Assembly: GCA_018780265.1 (NCBI GenBank) | Contig: JADMJV010000092.1 | Location: 10,016 to 74,015 of the forward strand | From: a bacterium | GTDB lineage: Bacteria; Vulcanimicrobiota; Xenobia; Xenobiales; JADMJV01 | Direction: 5' to 3' | Length of the DNA: 64,000 bases | Made by a program: the position numbers and the translations under genes | Part shown: positions 16,313 through 25,051 of the stretch, in pieces | How the letters are laid out: every line of letters begins with the position of its first letter | Numbering within the stretch: position 1 is the stretch's first letter | Notes under the pieces: model-generated | What the model was told of the DNA's origin: nothing | The model's input: the letters and a program-made list of their open reading frames with translations, nothing else | Databases searched by the model: none

Positions 16313-17419
16313 TTACTCCGGGGTGCTGGTCACTATCGTCTCAAGATCCAGGCAGGCATTGGGAGTCTCTTTCCCCTCCACGGCTTTCAACTGGCCATCC
16401 TGGCTCAGCAATTGGGCGCGCACACTGAAGACCCCCGTGTTGTTGGCGTTGACCAGAATTTTCAGCGATCTGGGCAGGCTCAAAACTCCTCCGCCCTGAC
16501 TGCCGTTGCCTTCGGGGCTGAGATTGCCGATTTTATCGATGCGGTAGACTTTGGTCACGCTTTCGGTCTGCTCGGCAATGAAAAGAAGGTCGTTTCTCGT
16601 GACCATGTCCAGATGTCGCTCGCCCGAAGCCCCCACAGATTTGCTGCCACCATTGGCTGAAAGTACTCCGTCGCTGCGCAGGGTGTAGCCTACCACCTGA
16701 TCGCCGTTGTCGTTGAGGGCAAAGAGAAAACGATTGCTGTCGTCGATCACCAGGCGGCGCAAGGTGCCGCCCACGATGCTGGCCACTGGATGGGGAGAAA
16801 CCGGTGTCAGCGAGCCGGCTTCGTCGATGCGGTAACCCCAGATGTTGCCGTTGTTGCGGTCGGCCACGTAGAGCAGTTGGCCTGTCCGGTCCACCACCCC
16901 GTGGTTCAGGTCGGTGGCCCCTGTGGGCTTGACCGGAGTGGAGGGCACCAGCGTCCCTTCGTTGTCGATCAGGGTAAAGGGAGTGACCCGGTCGTTGTGA
17001 CAAAGATACAGCGTCCGACCACCAGGATGGGCCACCAGTTCATCGTCCGACTCCAGGCTGGAGGGCACCATACTGCTGGCCTTGGGAGTCAGAGTGCCGT
17101 TTTGCGGATCGACTTGAAATGCCTGAATTCTCAGATTTCCTTCGGTGGCAAAGAGCATGGGCAGGCGGGGGTGCACGCACAGATCTCCAAAGAAGATCTT
17201 GTCTGGACTTTGGGCACTGTCCGGACTCAATTCTCCCGCGCTGGTGTCGAGACTGCGCATGCGAATGGGCCCTCCCGAATCACCGCCTTCGGTGGTATAG
17301 GTAAAGGCCCGCAGATTGTCGGATTGGGAGGCAGAAGCCTGCGTGGAGCAGCCGGAAATAGCCGGTATTAGACAGAGAAGACCCAGACCGAGAAGCCTTT
17401 TCACAAGACACCCCCGCAT
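16313..17419 (-). CDS. Lipoprotein with lactonase-type seven-bladed beta-propeller
   Basis: The ATG at 17419 opens MRGCLVKRLLGLGLLCLIPAIS followed by GC, a lipobox, so Cys is lipidated after signal peptidase II; the GTG at 17404 is an alternative start. The mature part has repeated propeller strands typical of the 6-phosphogluconolactonase/YVTN group (LCVHPRLPMLFATEG, VVDRTGQLLYVADRNNGNIWGYRI, VIDDSNRFLFALND). Many members have lost lactonase activity and act as envelope-bound binding proteins. A GC-rich hairpin follows the stop. Substrate unknown. Confidence 0.88.
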   Translation of the reverse strand: MRGCLVKRLLGLGLLCLIPAISGCSTQASASQSDNLRAFTYTTEGGDSGGPIRMRSLDTSAGELSPDSAQSPDKIFFGDLCVHPRLPMLFATEGNLRIQAFQVDPQNGTLTPKASSMVPSSLESDDELVAHPGGRTLYLCHNDRVTPFTLIDNEGTLVPSTPVKPTGATDLNHGVVDRTGQLLYVADRNNGNIWGYRIDEAGSLTPVSPHPVASIVGGTLRRLVIDDSNRFLFALNDNGDQVVGYTLRSDGVLSANGGSKSVGASGERHLDMVTRNDLLFIAEQTESVTKVYRIDKIGNLSPEGNGSQGGGVLSLPRSLKILVNANNTGVFSVRAQLLSQDGQLKAVEGKETPNACLDLETIVTSTPE

Positions 17420-17468
17420 TGAAATATTTTCAAGTAAAATCGTGAAAGGGAACCGATCTCCTGTTCGA

Positions 17469-18431
17469 TTAAGGAAAAAGTTCGCCGTCTGCTCGGGTTT
17501 GGGCAAAGATGGCCTGCGCCTCGCGCAGATGGTCGTCCACCAGTCCTTGAGTGCGTCGGCTCAGATGAAAGAGTTGTAATTGCTCGCATTCAAGAACCAC
17601 GGCCAGTTGGGCGGCCTCGGCGGCAGTGGCGTGCAGTTTGGCCTCGGCCAATTCGCGCTGGGACTCCAAAAAGGCGGCTTCACAATAAAGCCAACGAGTG
17701 GGCCCAAAGGCTTCGAATATGCGCTGGCGCACCCCGTCATGCAGGCGAGTGTCGGTGATATAGGCCAGTTGTTGGGTCGGCAGCGGCTTGAGCCAGGGTG
17801 TCAAGGAAGCCACCGGCAACGTCTGGCCCTCCACTTCCAGGCTTTCATCCAGCCGGTTCTGGCTCATGGCCAGTTTCAGTCGCTCGATCCAGGGCCCGGG
17901 TCGGTGCGGGCAGGCGGGGTTAAAGCGGTAGTGACGGGGGGATTCCAGACGGTAGCCCAGACAGGGTACGCCGTGGTCCAACTCCACCCAGTTCAGCTTC
18001 CAGCCTCGCAAAGATGGCAGCTCATGGACGGCCGACGGGGCCTGGGGACGAAAGCCGTCGGCGCACCGAAATTGCTGGTTGATCCAATGACGCCCGGTCC
18101 ATTCGTAGCCGCACACGCAAAACTCGGATCGCGAGACCAGATTCCAGGCGTAGCCTGCCAGTCGGCCCTGCAGCATGCCCAATAGACCGGCTGGACCTAC
18201 AATGCTGAGCGTGTGGGGCACAAAAAGTTGGGCCCGCATCAGGGCGTCCAGGCCGATCCAGTGATCGATGTGGGCGTGGGTGAGAAAAACCGTGCTGATG
18301 TGCTGCAGGTCATGCAGGGGTAGGGGGTGCAAATCGCCGCAGTCCAGCAGCCATCGCTCGGCCGACTGGGGCAGGGTGATCAGCAAGGCCGGATCGTGGT
18401 GGATGGGATTCACCCGTTGACAACGAAGCAT
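17469..18431 (-). CDS. Metallo-beta-lactamase-fold hydrolase, ribonuclease Z-like
   Basis: 320 residues. The zinc motif THAHIDHW (HxHxDH) is at about residues 51-58, with a downstream Asp in ITDTRLHD and a terminal His in LFHLSRRT, as in RNase Z-type proteins. The start MLRCQRVNPIHHDPALLI leads straight into the first beta strands. RNase Z removes 3' trailers from tRNA precursors, but the exosite is not obvious, so a related MBL phosphodiesterase or esterase is possible. It diverges from the TPR gene with about 40 bases between them. Confidence 0.8.
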   Translation of the reverse strand: MLRCQRVNPIHHDPALLITLPQSAERWLLDCGDLHPLPLHDLQHISTVFLTHAHIDHWIGLDALMRAQLFVPHTLSIVGPAGLLGMLQGRLAGYAWNLVSRSEFCVCGYEWTGRHWINQQFRCADGFRPQAPSAVHELPSLRGWKLNWVELDHGVPCLGYRLESPRHYRFNPACPHRPGPWIERLKLAMSQNRLDESLEVEGQTLPVASLTPWLKPLPTQQLAYITDTRLHDGVRQRIFEAFGPTRWLYCEAAFLESQRELAEAKLHATAAEAAQLAVVLECEQLQLFHLSRRTQGLVDDHLREAQAIFAQTRADGELFP

Positions 18432-18470
18432 GGCCGCGGACTTTGCGAGCGACAGAAGGGCACCTTTTCA

Positions 18471-19481
18471 GTGGGTTGGATGGAGAGTTTGGGCTACGCC
18501 CAACAAGCACAGGGGGCGCACAGCTGGGACCTTTGCCACCAATGGCTCGAGCAAGCCTTACGGGACTGCGAGAATCAAGACCCCCACCGGCGCTGCCTGG
18601 TGATGAACAATTTGGGCGTGTTGTTTCGTCGTCTCCACGATACGGATCAGGCCGTTCACTGCTTTGAAAGGGCACTGGAAGGTTGTCAAGAGCCCTGGCT
18701 GCGCGGACGAATTTTTGCCAACTGGGCCGTGCTCGAGCATCGCCGTGGCCAGTTGAATCAGGCCCGACGGTATTACCAGGACGCTCTCAACGGTTGCTCC
18801 GAGCCCCCCGAAGACGAGTTGGCGGCGGCCCGCATCTGCCTCAATTTCGCCTGGCTCCACCTGCAGCAGGACCGTCAGGTGCAGGCCGATACACTGCTGA
18901 AAAGGGCCCGTCAACTGGTGCAACTACACCCCGAGGACAGTCTGCTCGAGTGCCGTTTGCATTTGGGCCTGGCTCGCTCGGCCCAAACGCAGAAACGGCT
19001 GGCCAAGGCCGAGATAGAGATTTTGCAGTCCATCCGAGTGGCTCAAAAACTGGGCTATTTTGAGCCGATTGTACATTCCCAGGCGCGCGCATCCCTGGCC
19101 AATTGCTACTCGCTGCAGGCGGTCAGCCAGTTGGAAAATCCGGACACCCGCCAGGACGGTGTCGAGCGCAGCCAGCAAGCCGAAATCCTCTTTGCCGAGG
19201 CGCTCAGCCTTTTGCTGGACTGGGGCCACCGCCATTCCTTTGAATACGTCGAGGCGATTTCACTCCAAGTCGATCACTGGATCCGCATGAAGCAATGGCA
19301 GCAGGCTGAGGATAGCCTGCAGAAACTGCTGGCAATGGTCACCGAAATGACCACTCTGGAGACCACCTTCAAGGCTGGCGCCTGGGAGCGTGCTGCGCTG
19401 GTATTGCGACAATTAGAACAGCACGAACTGGCTGACCTGGCGGTTCAACAGTTTCAAGCTCTCAGTGTGACCAAGAAGTAA
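18471..19481 (+). CDS. Tetratricopeptide-repeat protein
   Basis: About 336 residues. The start is the GTG at 18471 with AGAAGGG upstream, or the ATG at 18480. At least four TPR helix pairs are seen between residues 40 and 200 (NLGVLFRRLHDTDQAVHCFERAL, NWAVLEHRRGQLNQARRYYQDAL, LNFAWLHLQQDRQVQADTLLKRA). No DNA-binding domain, signal peptide or membrane span is visible. TPR arrays bind protein partners. It is the first gene of a plus-strand run leading to the P-loop kinase, hydrolase and EndoQ-like protein, 49 bases upstream of the kinase. Confidence 0.85.
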   Translation: MGWMESLGYAQQAQGAHSWDLCHQWLEQALRDCENQDPHRRCLVMNNLGVLFRRLHDTDQAVHCFERALEGCQEPWLRGRIFANWAVLEHRRGQLNQARRYYQDALNGCSEPPEDELAAARICLNFAWLHLQQDRQVQADTLLKRARQLVQLHPEDSLLECRLHLGLARSAQTQKRLAKAEIEILQSIRVAQKLGYFEPIVHSQARASLANCYSLQAVSQLENPDTRQDGVERSQQAEILFAEALSLLLDWGHRHSFEYVEAISLQVDHWIRMKQWQQAEDSLQKLLAMVTEMTTLETTFKAGAWERAALVLRQLEQHELADLAVQQFQALSVTKK

Positions 19482-19530
19482 GTGAGAAAATATCACGGAA
19501 CCGCCCGCCCTTTCCACCTACGATGCGGTT

Positions 19531-20124
19531 ATGAGCGAATGGATTGCGGCTTACAGTGAATCAACTCTCCTCAACGAAAAACCCTGGGTGGTGCTGTGTT
19601 GGGGCGCCCCCGCTGCGGGCAAAAGCACGGTTGCCCGGGCTTTTTGTCAACGTTATCAAGTGCCCAGGCTCTCCTCGGATGCGGTCAATCAGGCCCTCAT
19701 AGGGGACGGCTTTCAGGCCCAACTGCGGCCGGCCATCTATCAGGGTCTGCTGGCCATGGCCGAGGCGATTTTGCAGTCCGGGGGCCGGTTGGTGCTGGAC
19801 GGCACCTTTCTCTACCCCGAGGCGCGCCAGCGCGTGGCCGAACTGGCCAACCAGCATCAGGCCGTGCTGGTCTCAGCCCAGGTCGAATGCTCGTTGGGAG
19901 AGCGATTGCGCCGCAACGCTGCCCGCTCTGGTCCCGAAAGGGTGCCCGAAGAATGGCTCAGTCGTGCCCACAGCCGGGCTGCCCTGTCGACTCAGGGTTG
20001 CCTGCGCCTGAATACCCAAAGTCTCAGTGTAGAGGAATCCGTAAAATCTTTGGAGCTCACCTTGCTCGAGCGCTTGCGGCGCGCTCATGGGTTGCAGCGC
20101 AGGCGGTTAATCATGGTATTGTAG
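19531..20124 (+). CDS. P-loop kinase-like ATPase (AAA_33/zeta-like)
   Basis: 197 residues. The Walker A motif GAPAAGKST occupies about residues 27-35. A Walker B-like LVLDGTFLY follows, then the Arg-rich lid ERLRRNAARSGPERVPEEWL. The pattern resembles the small kinases that phosphorylate nucleosides, sugars or antibiotics, and zeta-toxin relatives. No antitoxin lies beside it, so a toxin role is not supported. It ends four bases before the alpha/beta-hydrolase gene, so both are probably translated from one message with the EndoQ-like gene. Confidence 0.82.
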   Translation: MSEWIAAYSESTLLNEKPWVVLCWGAPAAGKSTVARAFCQRYQVPRLSSDAVNQALIGDGFQAQLRPAIYQGLLAMAEAILQSGGRLVLDGTFLYPEARQRVAELANQHQAVLVSAQVECSLGERLRRNAARSGPERVPEEWLSRAHSRAALSTQGCLRLNTQSLSVEESVKSLELTLLERLRRAHGLQRRRLIMVL

Positions 20125-20128
20125 GCGA

Positions 20129-20857
20129 ATGCTCACGCGTTCACATACTTTTGACTCGAAAAAGTCCTCCAACCACTGGCTGCACGTTTGCGAATGCGGC
20201 CACCAAAACGGGGATACCGTCCTGATGGTCCACGGTGCGGCCGGCAATCAGCGCAACTTTCTGCCCCAAATGAAGGCCCTGGGCGACAAATACCGGGTGG
20301 TGGCCGTAGATCTACGCGGTCACGGACGCTCTCCGTGGCCCAATCCCAAGGCCACCATCGACGATTTTTACACCGATCTGGAAGAACTCCTCGACTGGCT
20401 GCCACCCCGTTTTTCGGTAGTAGCCCACTCTTTTGGCGGTTACCTGGGCACCCGGCTGGCTGCCACCCACCCCGGTCGAGTGCGTCACCTGGCCTTGCTC
20501 AATACGGCCCGTTCCATTCCCCGGGGCCTGACCTATCGAATGCTCGAGGTGATGACTCCCGGGGCCGATTTTGTGGCCGGACCGCAAGGTTTTATCGCGG
20601 CCAATGCCGAGGTGTGCAAGCACCTGTTGGGCGAGGTCCTGCAACAGTGGGACTGCACCCCCTACTATGACAAGATTGATGTCCCCCGCCTCACCGTGTT
20701 GGGTGCGCTCGACCCTCTGATTCCTTTAGACCATGGCCAGCAGAGCGCGCGTGCTTTGGGGGGCGCTGTGCACACTTTGCCGCTGGGAGCCCACGTCTGC
20801 ATGTGGGAGGCGCCGGCTCAGGTCAACGCCTGGTTGGGCGAACTGCTTTCTCGATGA
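20129..20857 (+). CDS. Alpha/beta-fold hydrolase
   Basis: 242 residues, a compact single-domain alpha/beta hydrolase. The oxyanion region is VLMVHGAAGNQRNF, the nucleophile elbow VVAHSFGGYLG (Ser), the acid Asp GALDPLIPLDHG, and the His GAHVCMWEAP, so the triad is complete. No secretion signal is present. It hydrolyses an ester, lactone or similar bond, with the substrate not readable. It begins four bases after the kinase gene and overlaps the EndoQ-like gene by four bases (ATGA). Confidence 0.9.
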   Translation: MLTRSHTFDSKKSSNHWLHVCECGHQNGDTVLMVHGAAGNQRNFLPQMKALGDKYRVVAVDLRGHGRSPWPNPKATIDDFYTDLEELLDWLPPRFSVVAHSFGGYLGTRLAATHPGRVRHLALLNTARSIPRGLTYRMLEVMTPGADFVAGPQGFIAANAEVCKHLLGEVLQQWDCTPYYDKIDVPRLTVLGALDPLIPLDHGQQSARALGGAVHTLPLGAHVCMWEAPAQVNAWLGELLSR

Positions 20858-22167
20858 GTCAACTGCAGTTTGGCTTTGAGCCGGCGGCCCCCGCCGACCA
20901 GCCCCTGCGCCGCCCCTATCTGGCTCCCGCGCCCAGGGGCGAGGACGGCCTGCGCCGCTATTACGCCGACCTGCATGTCCATATCGGCCGCAATGGTCGG
21001 GGTAAACCCGTCAAGATCACGGCCAGTCCCGATCTGGTCTTGCATAAGGTGGTGGAATACGCCTGGCAGCGCAAAGGCCTGGACCTGGTGGGTGTCATCG
21101 ACTGCGCCTGCACCGGGGTGCTGCAGGACTTGCGTCAACTGGTGGATCGCGGCCACCTGCTTGAGCTCCCCGAGGGCGGCTTGCGCCACCGCGACCAGAT
21201 CACTCTGATCGCTGGTGCCGAGGTCGAGGCCGTCGAGCCTGACGGCGGTGTCTCCCATCACCTGTGCTATTTCCCTTTCCTCAAGAATCTCTCCGAATTT
21301 TCTACCGTCATGACGCGCTACATTACCAACATGGAGCTGTCCAGCCAGCGCTGTGGTTTGCCCGCCCGCGAGTTGATGGCGGTGGTTCAGGCTTGCGGAG
21401 GAGTGCTGGTGCCCGCTCACGCTTTCACACCCCATAAGAGCGTCTACGGCAACGCCACCGACCGCCTCGTCGATCTTTTTGCCGATCAGTTCGCCGACAT
21501 TCCGGCTCTGGAACTGGGATTGTCGGCCACCGCCGAGCTGGCCGATCGACTGCCTGAGCTGTCGGACATGACCTTCCTCACTAATTCGGACGCTCACAGT
21601 CTGGAGCGCATCGCCCGCGAATACACCGTGCTCAGGCTGGCCGCCCCTAACTACAAAGAGTTGCTGCTGGCCTGGCGCCGCCAACAAGGCCGGCGGGTAG
21701 AGGCCAATTATGGCGTCGATCCGGCCCTGGGCCGCTATCACCGAAGTTTTTGCCTGCTCTGCAATCGTCCCTTCCCGCTGGCCCACCCGGTGCTGGCCTG
21801 TCCTGAATGCGGCGCCAGCCAGCGCAAAGACTTCGTGCGGGGGGTGTTTGACCGCATCCTGCAACTGTCGGACAGCCCCCCCAACATACCCGACCATCGC
21901 CCTCCTTACCACCTGCAGGTACCGCTCGGTCAACAACCAGGCCTGGGCAAGCGGCGACTCGATCAGCTGATAGCCGCTTTTGGCAACGAAATGAACGTGA
22001 TCCACCAGGCCACGTTGCAGCAGCTGGTCCCCCTGGTGGGCTATCCGCTGGCTGAGCAGATCCTGGCGGCCCGCCAGGGCCAGGTGACCATGGAGTCGGG
22101 AGCGGGAGGTCGTTACGGGAAACTAACCGGCCTGGCTACCCCAACCGATCAGTTATCTCTTTTTTGA
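20854..22167 (+). CDS. Endonuclease Q-like PHP-domain protein with C-terminal clamp-binding motif
   Basis: 437 residues. The PHP domain begins at YYADLHVHIG, with further metal ligands in GVIDCACTG, GAEVEAVE, PAHAF and TNSDAHS. A four-Cys zinc finger (CLLC, CPEC) lies near residues 305-330, then a helical C-terminal part with GLGKRRLDQLIAAFGNE. This order matches endonuclease Q, which nicks DNA 5' to deaminated or abasic bases. The last residues are DQLSLF, an exact bacterial sliding-clamp motif QL[S/D]LF. The ATG overlaps the hydrolase stop by four bases. A strict EndoQ function is inferred. Confidence 0.85.
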   Translation: MSQLQFGFEPAAPADQPLRRPYLAPAPRGEDGLRRYYADLHVHIGRNGRGKPVKITASPDLVLHKVVEYAWQRKGLDLVGVIDCACTGVLQDLRQLVDRGHLLELPEGGLRHRDQITLIAGAEVEAVEPDGGVSHHLCYFPFLKNLSEFSTVMTRYITNMELSSQRCGLPARELMAVVQACGGVLVPAHAFTPHKSVYGNATDRLVDLFADQFADIPALELGLSATAELADRLPELSDMTFLTNSDAHSLERIAREYTVLRLAAPNYKELLLAWRRQQGRRVEANYGVDPALGRYHRSFCLLCNRPFPLAHPVLACPECGASQRKDFVRGVFDRILQLSDSPPNIPDHRPPYHLQVPLGQQPGLGKRRLDQLIAAFGNEMNVIHQATLQQLVPLVGYPLAEQILAARQGQVTMESGAGGRYGKLTGLATPTDQLSLF

Positions 22168-22728
22168 CAATGCGCTGGAAGGGACGAGTTGCAGCAAGGG
22201 CCTACCCGTCAGCCTGTCCCAACCCTCGGGTTCCGGGCCGGGGGGCAGCACCTGTGGCTCTGACTCAAAACCGCTGCGTCGCCGCAGGGGAGTGCCCCAA
22301 AATAGACCGTTCTCGCTCTTCATTCTGGATTCCTCAAGTAATTTATACCTTGGTATACTAGGTGTTCACTTGTTCAAGTCAAGAGGATTTAGGCCTTTCG
22401 GCTGGCTTTACCAAAACAGCAAAGCCAGGAGCCGATGATGTGCAGCCCGGTGTGCACCAGGCGGAGTTTACCGGCTGGACGGGCAACGAAAGACTGCAAC
22501 AGAACTGGTCGTTTTCGATTCGCTGATAGAGTAGCCGCGGGGGCTCTCCCGGGGCTACTCTATCCTTGCGACGGGCTTCGGAGCCTCCGCCCAGCCTTAG
22601 AATGTCTGGCAATGTGTGGATGGATACCAGGCGAACGAAGCCACTTGTGCAACAAGGTGGCTTTTGTTGTTTTCGGCGGCAACGGAATCATTGACATCAA
22701 GATGCCTGACTGATAAGGTCAAAGCATC
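22168..22728 (+). other. Gene-free accessory stretch with promoter-like box and hairpins
   Basis: No convincing gene is present. An extended -10-like box TGGTATACT lies at 22351-22359, inside the palindrome TATACC-TT-GGTATA (22344-22357). A perfect 11-bp inverted repeat (ATAGAGTAGCC at 22526-22536 with 22553-22563) follows. The segment 22357-22404 shares two short blocks with 23534-23556, on the other side of the toxin-antitoxin pair. This looks like the upstream flank of an inserted cassette. Confidence 0.5.
22638..22675 (+). terminator. Intrinsic terminator upstream of the toxin-antitoxin pair
   Basis: The stem AAGCCACTTGT / ACAAGGTGGCTT has one bulged base and is followed on the plus strand by TTTTGTTGTTTT. 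It would insulate the antitoxin gene from upstream transcription. Confidence 0.7.
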
Positions 22729-22971
22729 ATGAGAACCACGATCACTTTGGACGAAGATGTGGTCGAACGCGTCCGAGAGCACATGCGCGCCAACAACCAC
22801 GGCTTCAAAGACACAATCAACGACTTGATTCGAAAGGGCCTTTCTTTCTCGGCTCCTGCCACTCGCCGCCCATTCCGAGTCAAGGCCCGCCCTTTAGGGC
22901 TCAAGCCAGGCCTGAGCCTGGACAACATTGAAGAACTGCTGGACCAGGTAGAAGGCACTGCTCGCCCTTGA
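22729..22971 (+). CDS. VapB-type ribbon-helix-helix antitoxin
   Basis: 80 residues. The N-terminus MRTTITLDEDVVERVREHM is the beta strand and first helix of a ribbon-helix-helix DNA-binding fold. The conserved NDLIRKGL follows, then a basic linker and an acidic C-terminal tail (LDNIEELLDQVEG) that would wrap the toxin. It neutralises the PIN toxin and should repress its own promoter. Its stop overlaps the toxin's TTG start. The TATACC palindrome about 370 bases upstream is one candidate operator, but a closer site is likely. Confidence 0.88.
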   Translation: MRTTITLDEDVVERVREHMRANNHGFKDTINDLIRKGLSFSAPATRRPFRVKARPLGLKPGLSLDNIEELLDQVEGTARP

Positions 22972-23402
22972 TCTTGCTGGATGCCAACCTGCTACTTTAC
23001 GCCCACAATGAAGAAGCTGAACAGCACGAGAATGCCAGGGATTATTTAGAGAAAATGCTGAACAGTGAAGAATGGGTAGGAATGCCCTGGACATCGATAT
23101 GGGCATTCCTGCGAATCGCGACCCATCGTCAGATCTTCAGGACCCCTTTCACGCCTGAAGAAGCGTGTGAAATTGTCTCATCCTGGTTAGAGTGTCCTAA
23201 CGTAAGGCCGCTGGGTCCGGGTCAACGACACTGGGTCTATCTTCAGAAATTGATTCGCTCCGGGCAGGTCCAGGGGGCCCTGGTGATGGATGCCGCGCTC
23301 GCCGCGCTGGCCCAGGAGCAAGGAGCCGAGATCGAGACTTGCGACAGAGACTTCGCTCGCTTCGAGGGTGTTGCCTGGCGAAATCCCCTCAAACCTCGCT
23401 GA
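22968..23402 (+). CDS. VapC-type PIN-domain ribonuclease toxin
   Basis: 144 residues, typical length. PIN acidic residues: Asp in ILLDANLLLYA, Glu in the NARDYLEKMLN region, Asp in LVMDAALAALA, and the final ETCDRDFARFEG. WTSIWAFLRIATH is the usual core helix. The start is TTG within the antitoxin stop (TTGA), which limits translation of the toxin relative to the antitoxin. It would cleave a specific RNA, often a tRNA, when free. The gene pair is flanked by short shared blocks (see findings). Confidence 0.9.
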   Translation: MILLDANLLLYAHNEEAEQHENARDYLEKMLNSEEWVGMPWTSIWAFLRIATHRQIFRTPFTPEEACEIVSSWLECPNVRPLGPGQRHWVYLQKLIRSGQVQGALVMDAALAALAQEQGAEIETCDRDFARFEGVAWRNPLKPR

Positions 23403-23737
23403 GCGCAATTATTGGGAGTCGAAGGTGGAGAGCTGACCCCGACCATCGAATCGCAGTACCGGTGGTGTCAAAACCCCAGCTTCCAACCTTAGGTTTTGCG
23501 GTCAACTCTTGAGCAGCCGCCTGCGTGAAATCGACTAGGTGTTAGCCTTTCGGCTGATGAATCTGAGTGCATGCCCAGTTTCGCCCCCCATCTTGCTCTG
23601 TTTCTCTCTGCTAGGGTCCTTGGCCCAGGCCGGAGAGCGCGTGGTGAAGCGTATCAGCACGGACCAGGGACGTTTGATCTCCATCAGAAATTTCAGACAG
23701 GCGGAGTGGCCTACACGAGCAGGGGGGGAAATCGCCC

Positions 23738-24595
23738 TTGGGCGTGCTCGGGACCGTTAGTGTCAACCCCAAATATATCAGCTACTTCGGCGGTTTTTTT
23801 CTGTTCCCGACCCAGGTGTTGCTGCGTGTCTCTGGCGCTGATCAGCAGCCGGGCCAGACGGTCTCCTTTGCCCCGGGTCAAGACTTGGGCGCTCGCACCG
23901 CTTTTTTCCAAACCGAGGGCATCCAGCCGGCGGTCAAGCGAAGTCTGCTGATCAACGGTGGCTTGTTCAACGAAAAGACCACACTACAAGAGCCCAAAGC
24001 CTTCATCTACGCTTTCAATAGCCGGGCTTTTCCCAACACTCCGGTGCTGCGCCCCCGCCTGAATACGGTCGAGGAGTGGTCGTTCGTTAACTACAATAAC
24101 GACGAGCACCCCATCCACATCCACGTGAATGACTTTCAGGTGATCGCTGAATTTATGGTTTTTGATGGTAAATATACCGGTGGAGTGAGCCTGGCCAGTG
24201 ACTGGACCTCCTGTCAGGAAGGAGGCGCCCAGATGGTCGTGGTGGGGCAACGGTCCGCCCCCGGTGAGGTGCGTGCTTACTCCAGCGGCTGCGCCCTGGA
24301 TGGCTACCCCTCCATGTACAACGAGAGCCCGTCCGCCAATCACAATGGGCCGGTGAAGTTTCGCTCTGTGCTAAAGTTCACACCTTTCCAGGCCTCTCAG
24401 GGTGTGGCCGTGGCCACCACCAGCACCCCTGGCGGGGCCGACCTGCTGGTCAGCGCCAGCAGCCGCCGGGGGCAAGCGGAAGTTCGCAAATACCTGCTCC
24501 GCCGCGCCAGCCCCAAGGCCACCACTTTGAGTGCGAAGCTGGTCGGCAAACTCGAATCTGTAGCAGGAGAGGCGGCCACGCTGGGCGGGGATTAA
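23738..24595 (+). pseudogene. Multicopper-oxidase remnant fused to an unrelated beta-rich tail
   Basis: The frame holds part of a multicopper oxidase: NTVEEWSFVNYNNDEHPIHIHVNDFQVI contains the HPxHxH type-3/type-1 copper ligands. The downstream HCHxxxH-type copper motif that must follow is absent. The sequence jumps instead to a Ser/Gly-rich propeller-like segment (AQMVVVGQRSAPGEVRAY, TSTPGGADLLVSASS). The upstream cupredoxin domains are missing. Just before it, at 23539-23760, a frame with signal-peptide character (SPPILLCFSLLGSLAQA) stops early. The whole reads as a deleted, rearranged gene; an expressed chimera cannot be excluded. Confidence 0.7.
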
Positions 24596-24681
24596 GCGGC
24601 GAGGGGTGGCTTCGCGCTAGATACATTGGGCCGGTGTTCTCCCGGGGAGGAGCGGAATCCGTGTCCGCCGAAGCTGAGGGT

Positions 24682-25038
24682 ATGCAGATTCGTGACCATT
24701 CTTCGCGAGCCACTCCCCCCTTGAAGCGTCCCCAGCTGTCGGCCATCCCGACCGAACCGAAGGACGGTCTCGGTCCTCCCATTGAGCCTCAGCCCTCGGA
24801 CGTGCGCGCCAAAATTGGCGCCTGTTTGGCGCTGACCTCGGTCCCGGCAGGATTGGGCACCGCCTGGTTGGCCATGTCGCAAAATGCCGATATGCTGGTG
24901 GGAGTAAGTCTACCCGTGCTGGTGGCTGGAGCTTTGCTGGTAGCTGGCCTGACTCTGGTCGGCGGTCAGACCGACAGCGGCTCTGATTGGGTGGCCAATC
25001 CCGCAAACCCTGGCAGCCCCCTCTATCCCAGAGTTTAG
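24682..25038 (+). CDS. Small membrane protein, unknown function
   Basis: 118 residues from the ATG at 24682 (GAGGG just upstream). A 50-residue polar, Pro-rich N-terminus is followed by two predicted transmembrane helices, about residues 48-68 (ACLALTSVPAGLGTAWLAM) and 76-99 (LVGVSLPVLVAGALLVAGLTL), and a short polar tail. No family recognised. It ends 13 bases before the ATP-grasp gene on the same strand and may be co-transcribed with it. Confidence 0.6.
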   Translation: MQIRDHSSRATPPLKRPQLSAIPTEPKDGLGPPIEPQPSDVRAKIGACLALTSVPAGLGTAWLAMSQNADMLVGVSLPVLVAGALLVAGLTLVGGQTDSGSDWVANPANPGSPLYPRV

Positions 25039-25051
25039 CGATTTCACGCTG

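Noticed and set aside
19531..20124. Zeta-toxin interpretation of the P-loop kinase
   Set aside because: No epsilon-type antitoxin is adjacent, and the gene lies in a housekeeping-like run.
20818..22005. 395-codon minus-strand frame
   Set aside because: Antisense shadow of the EndoQ-like gene; no recognisable domain.
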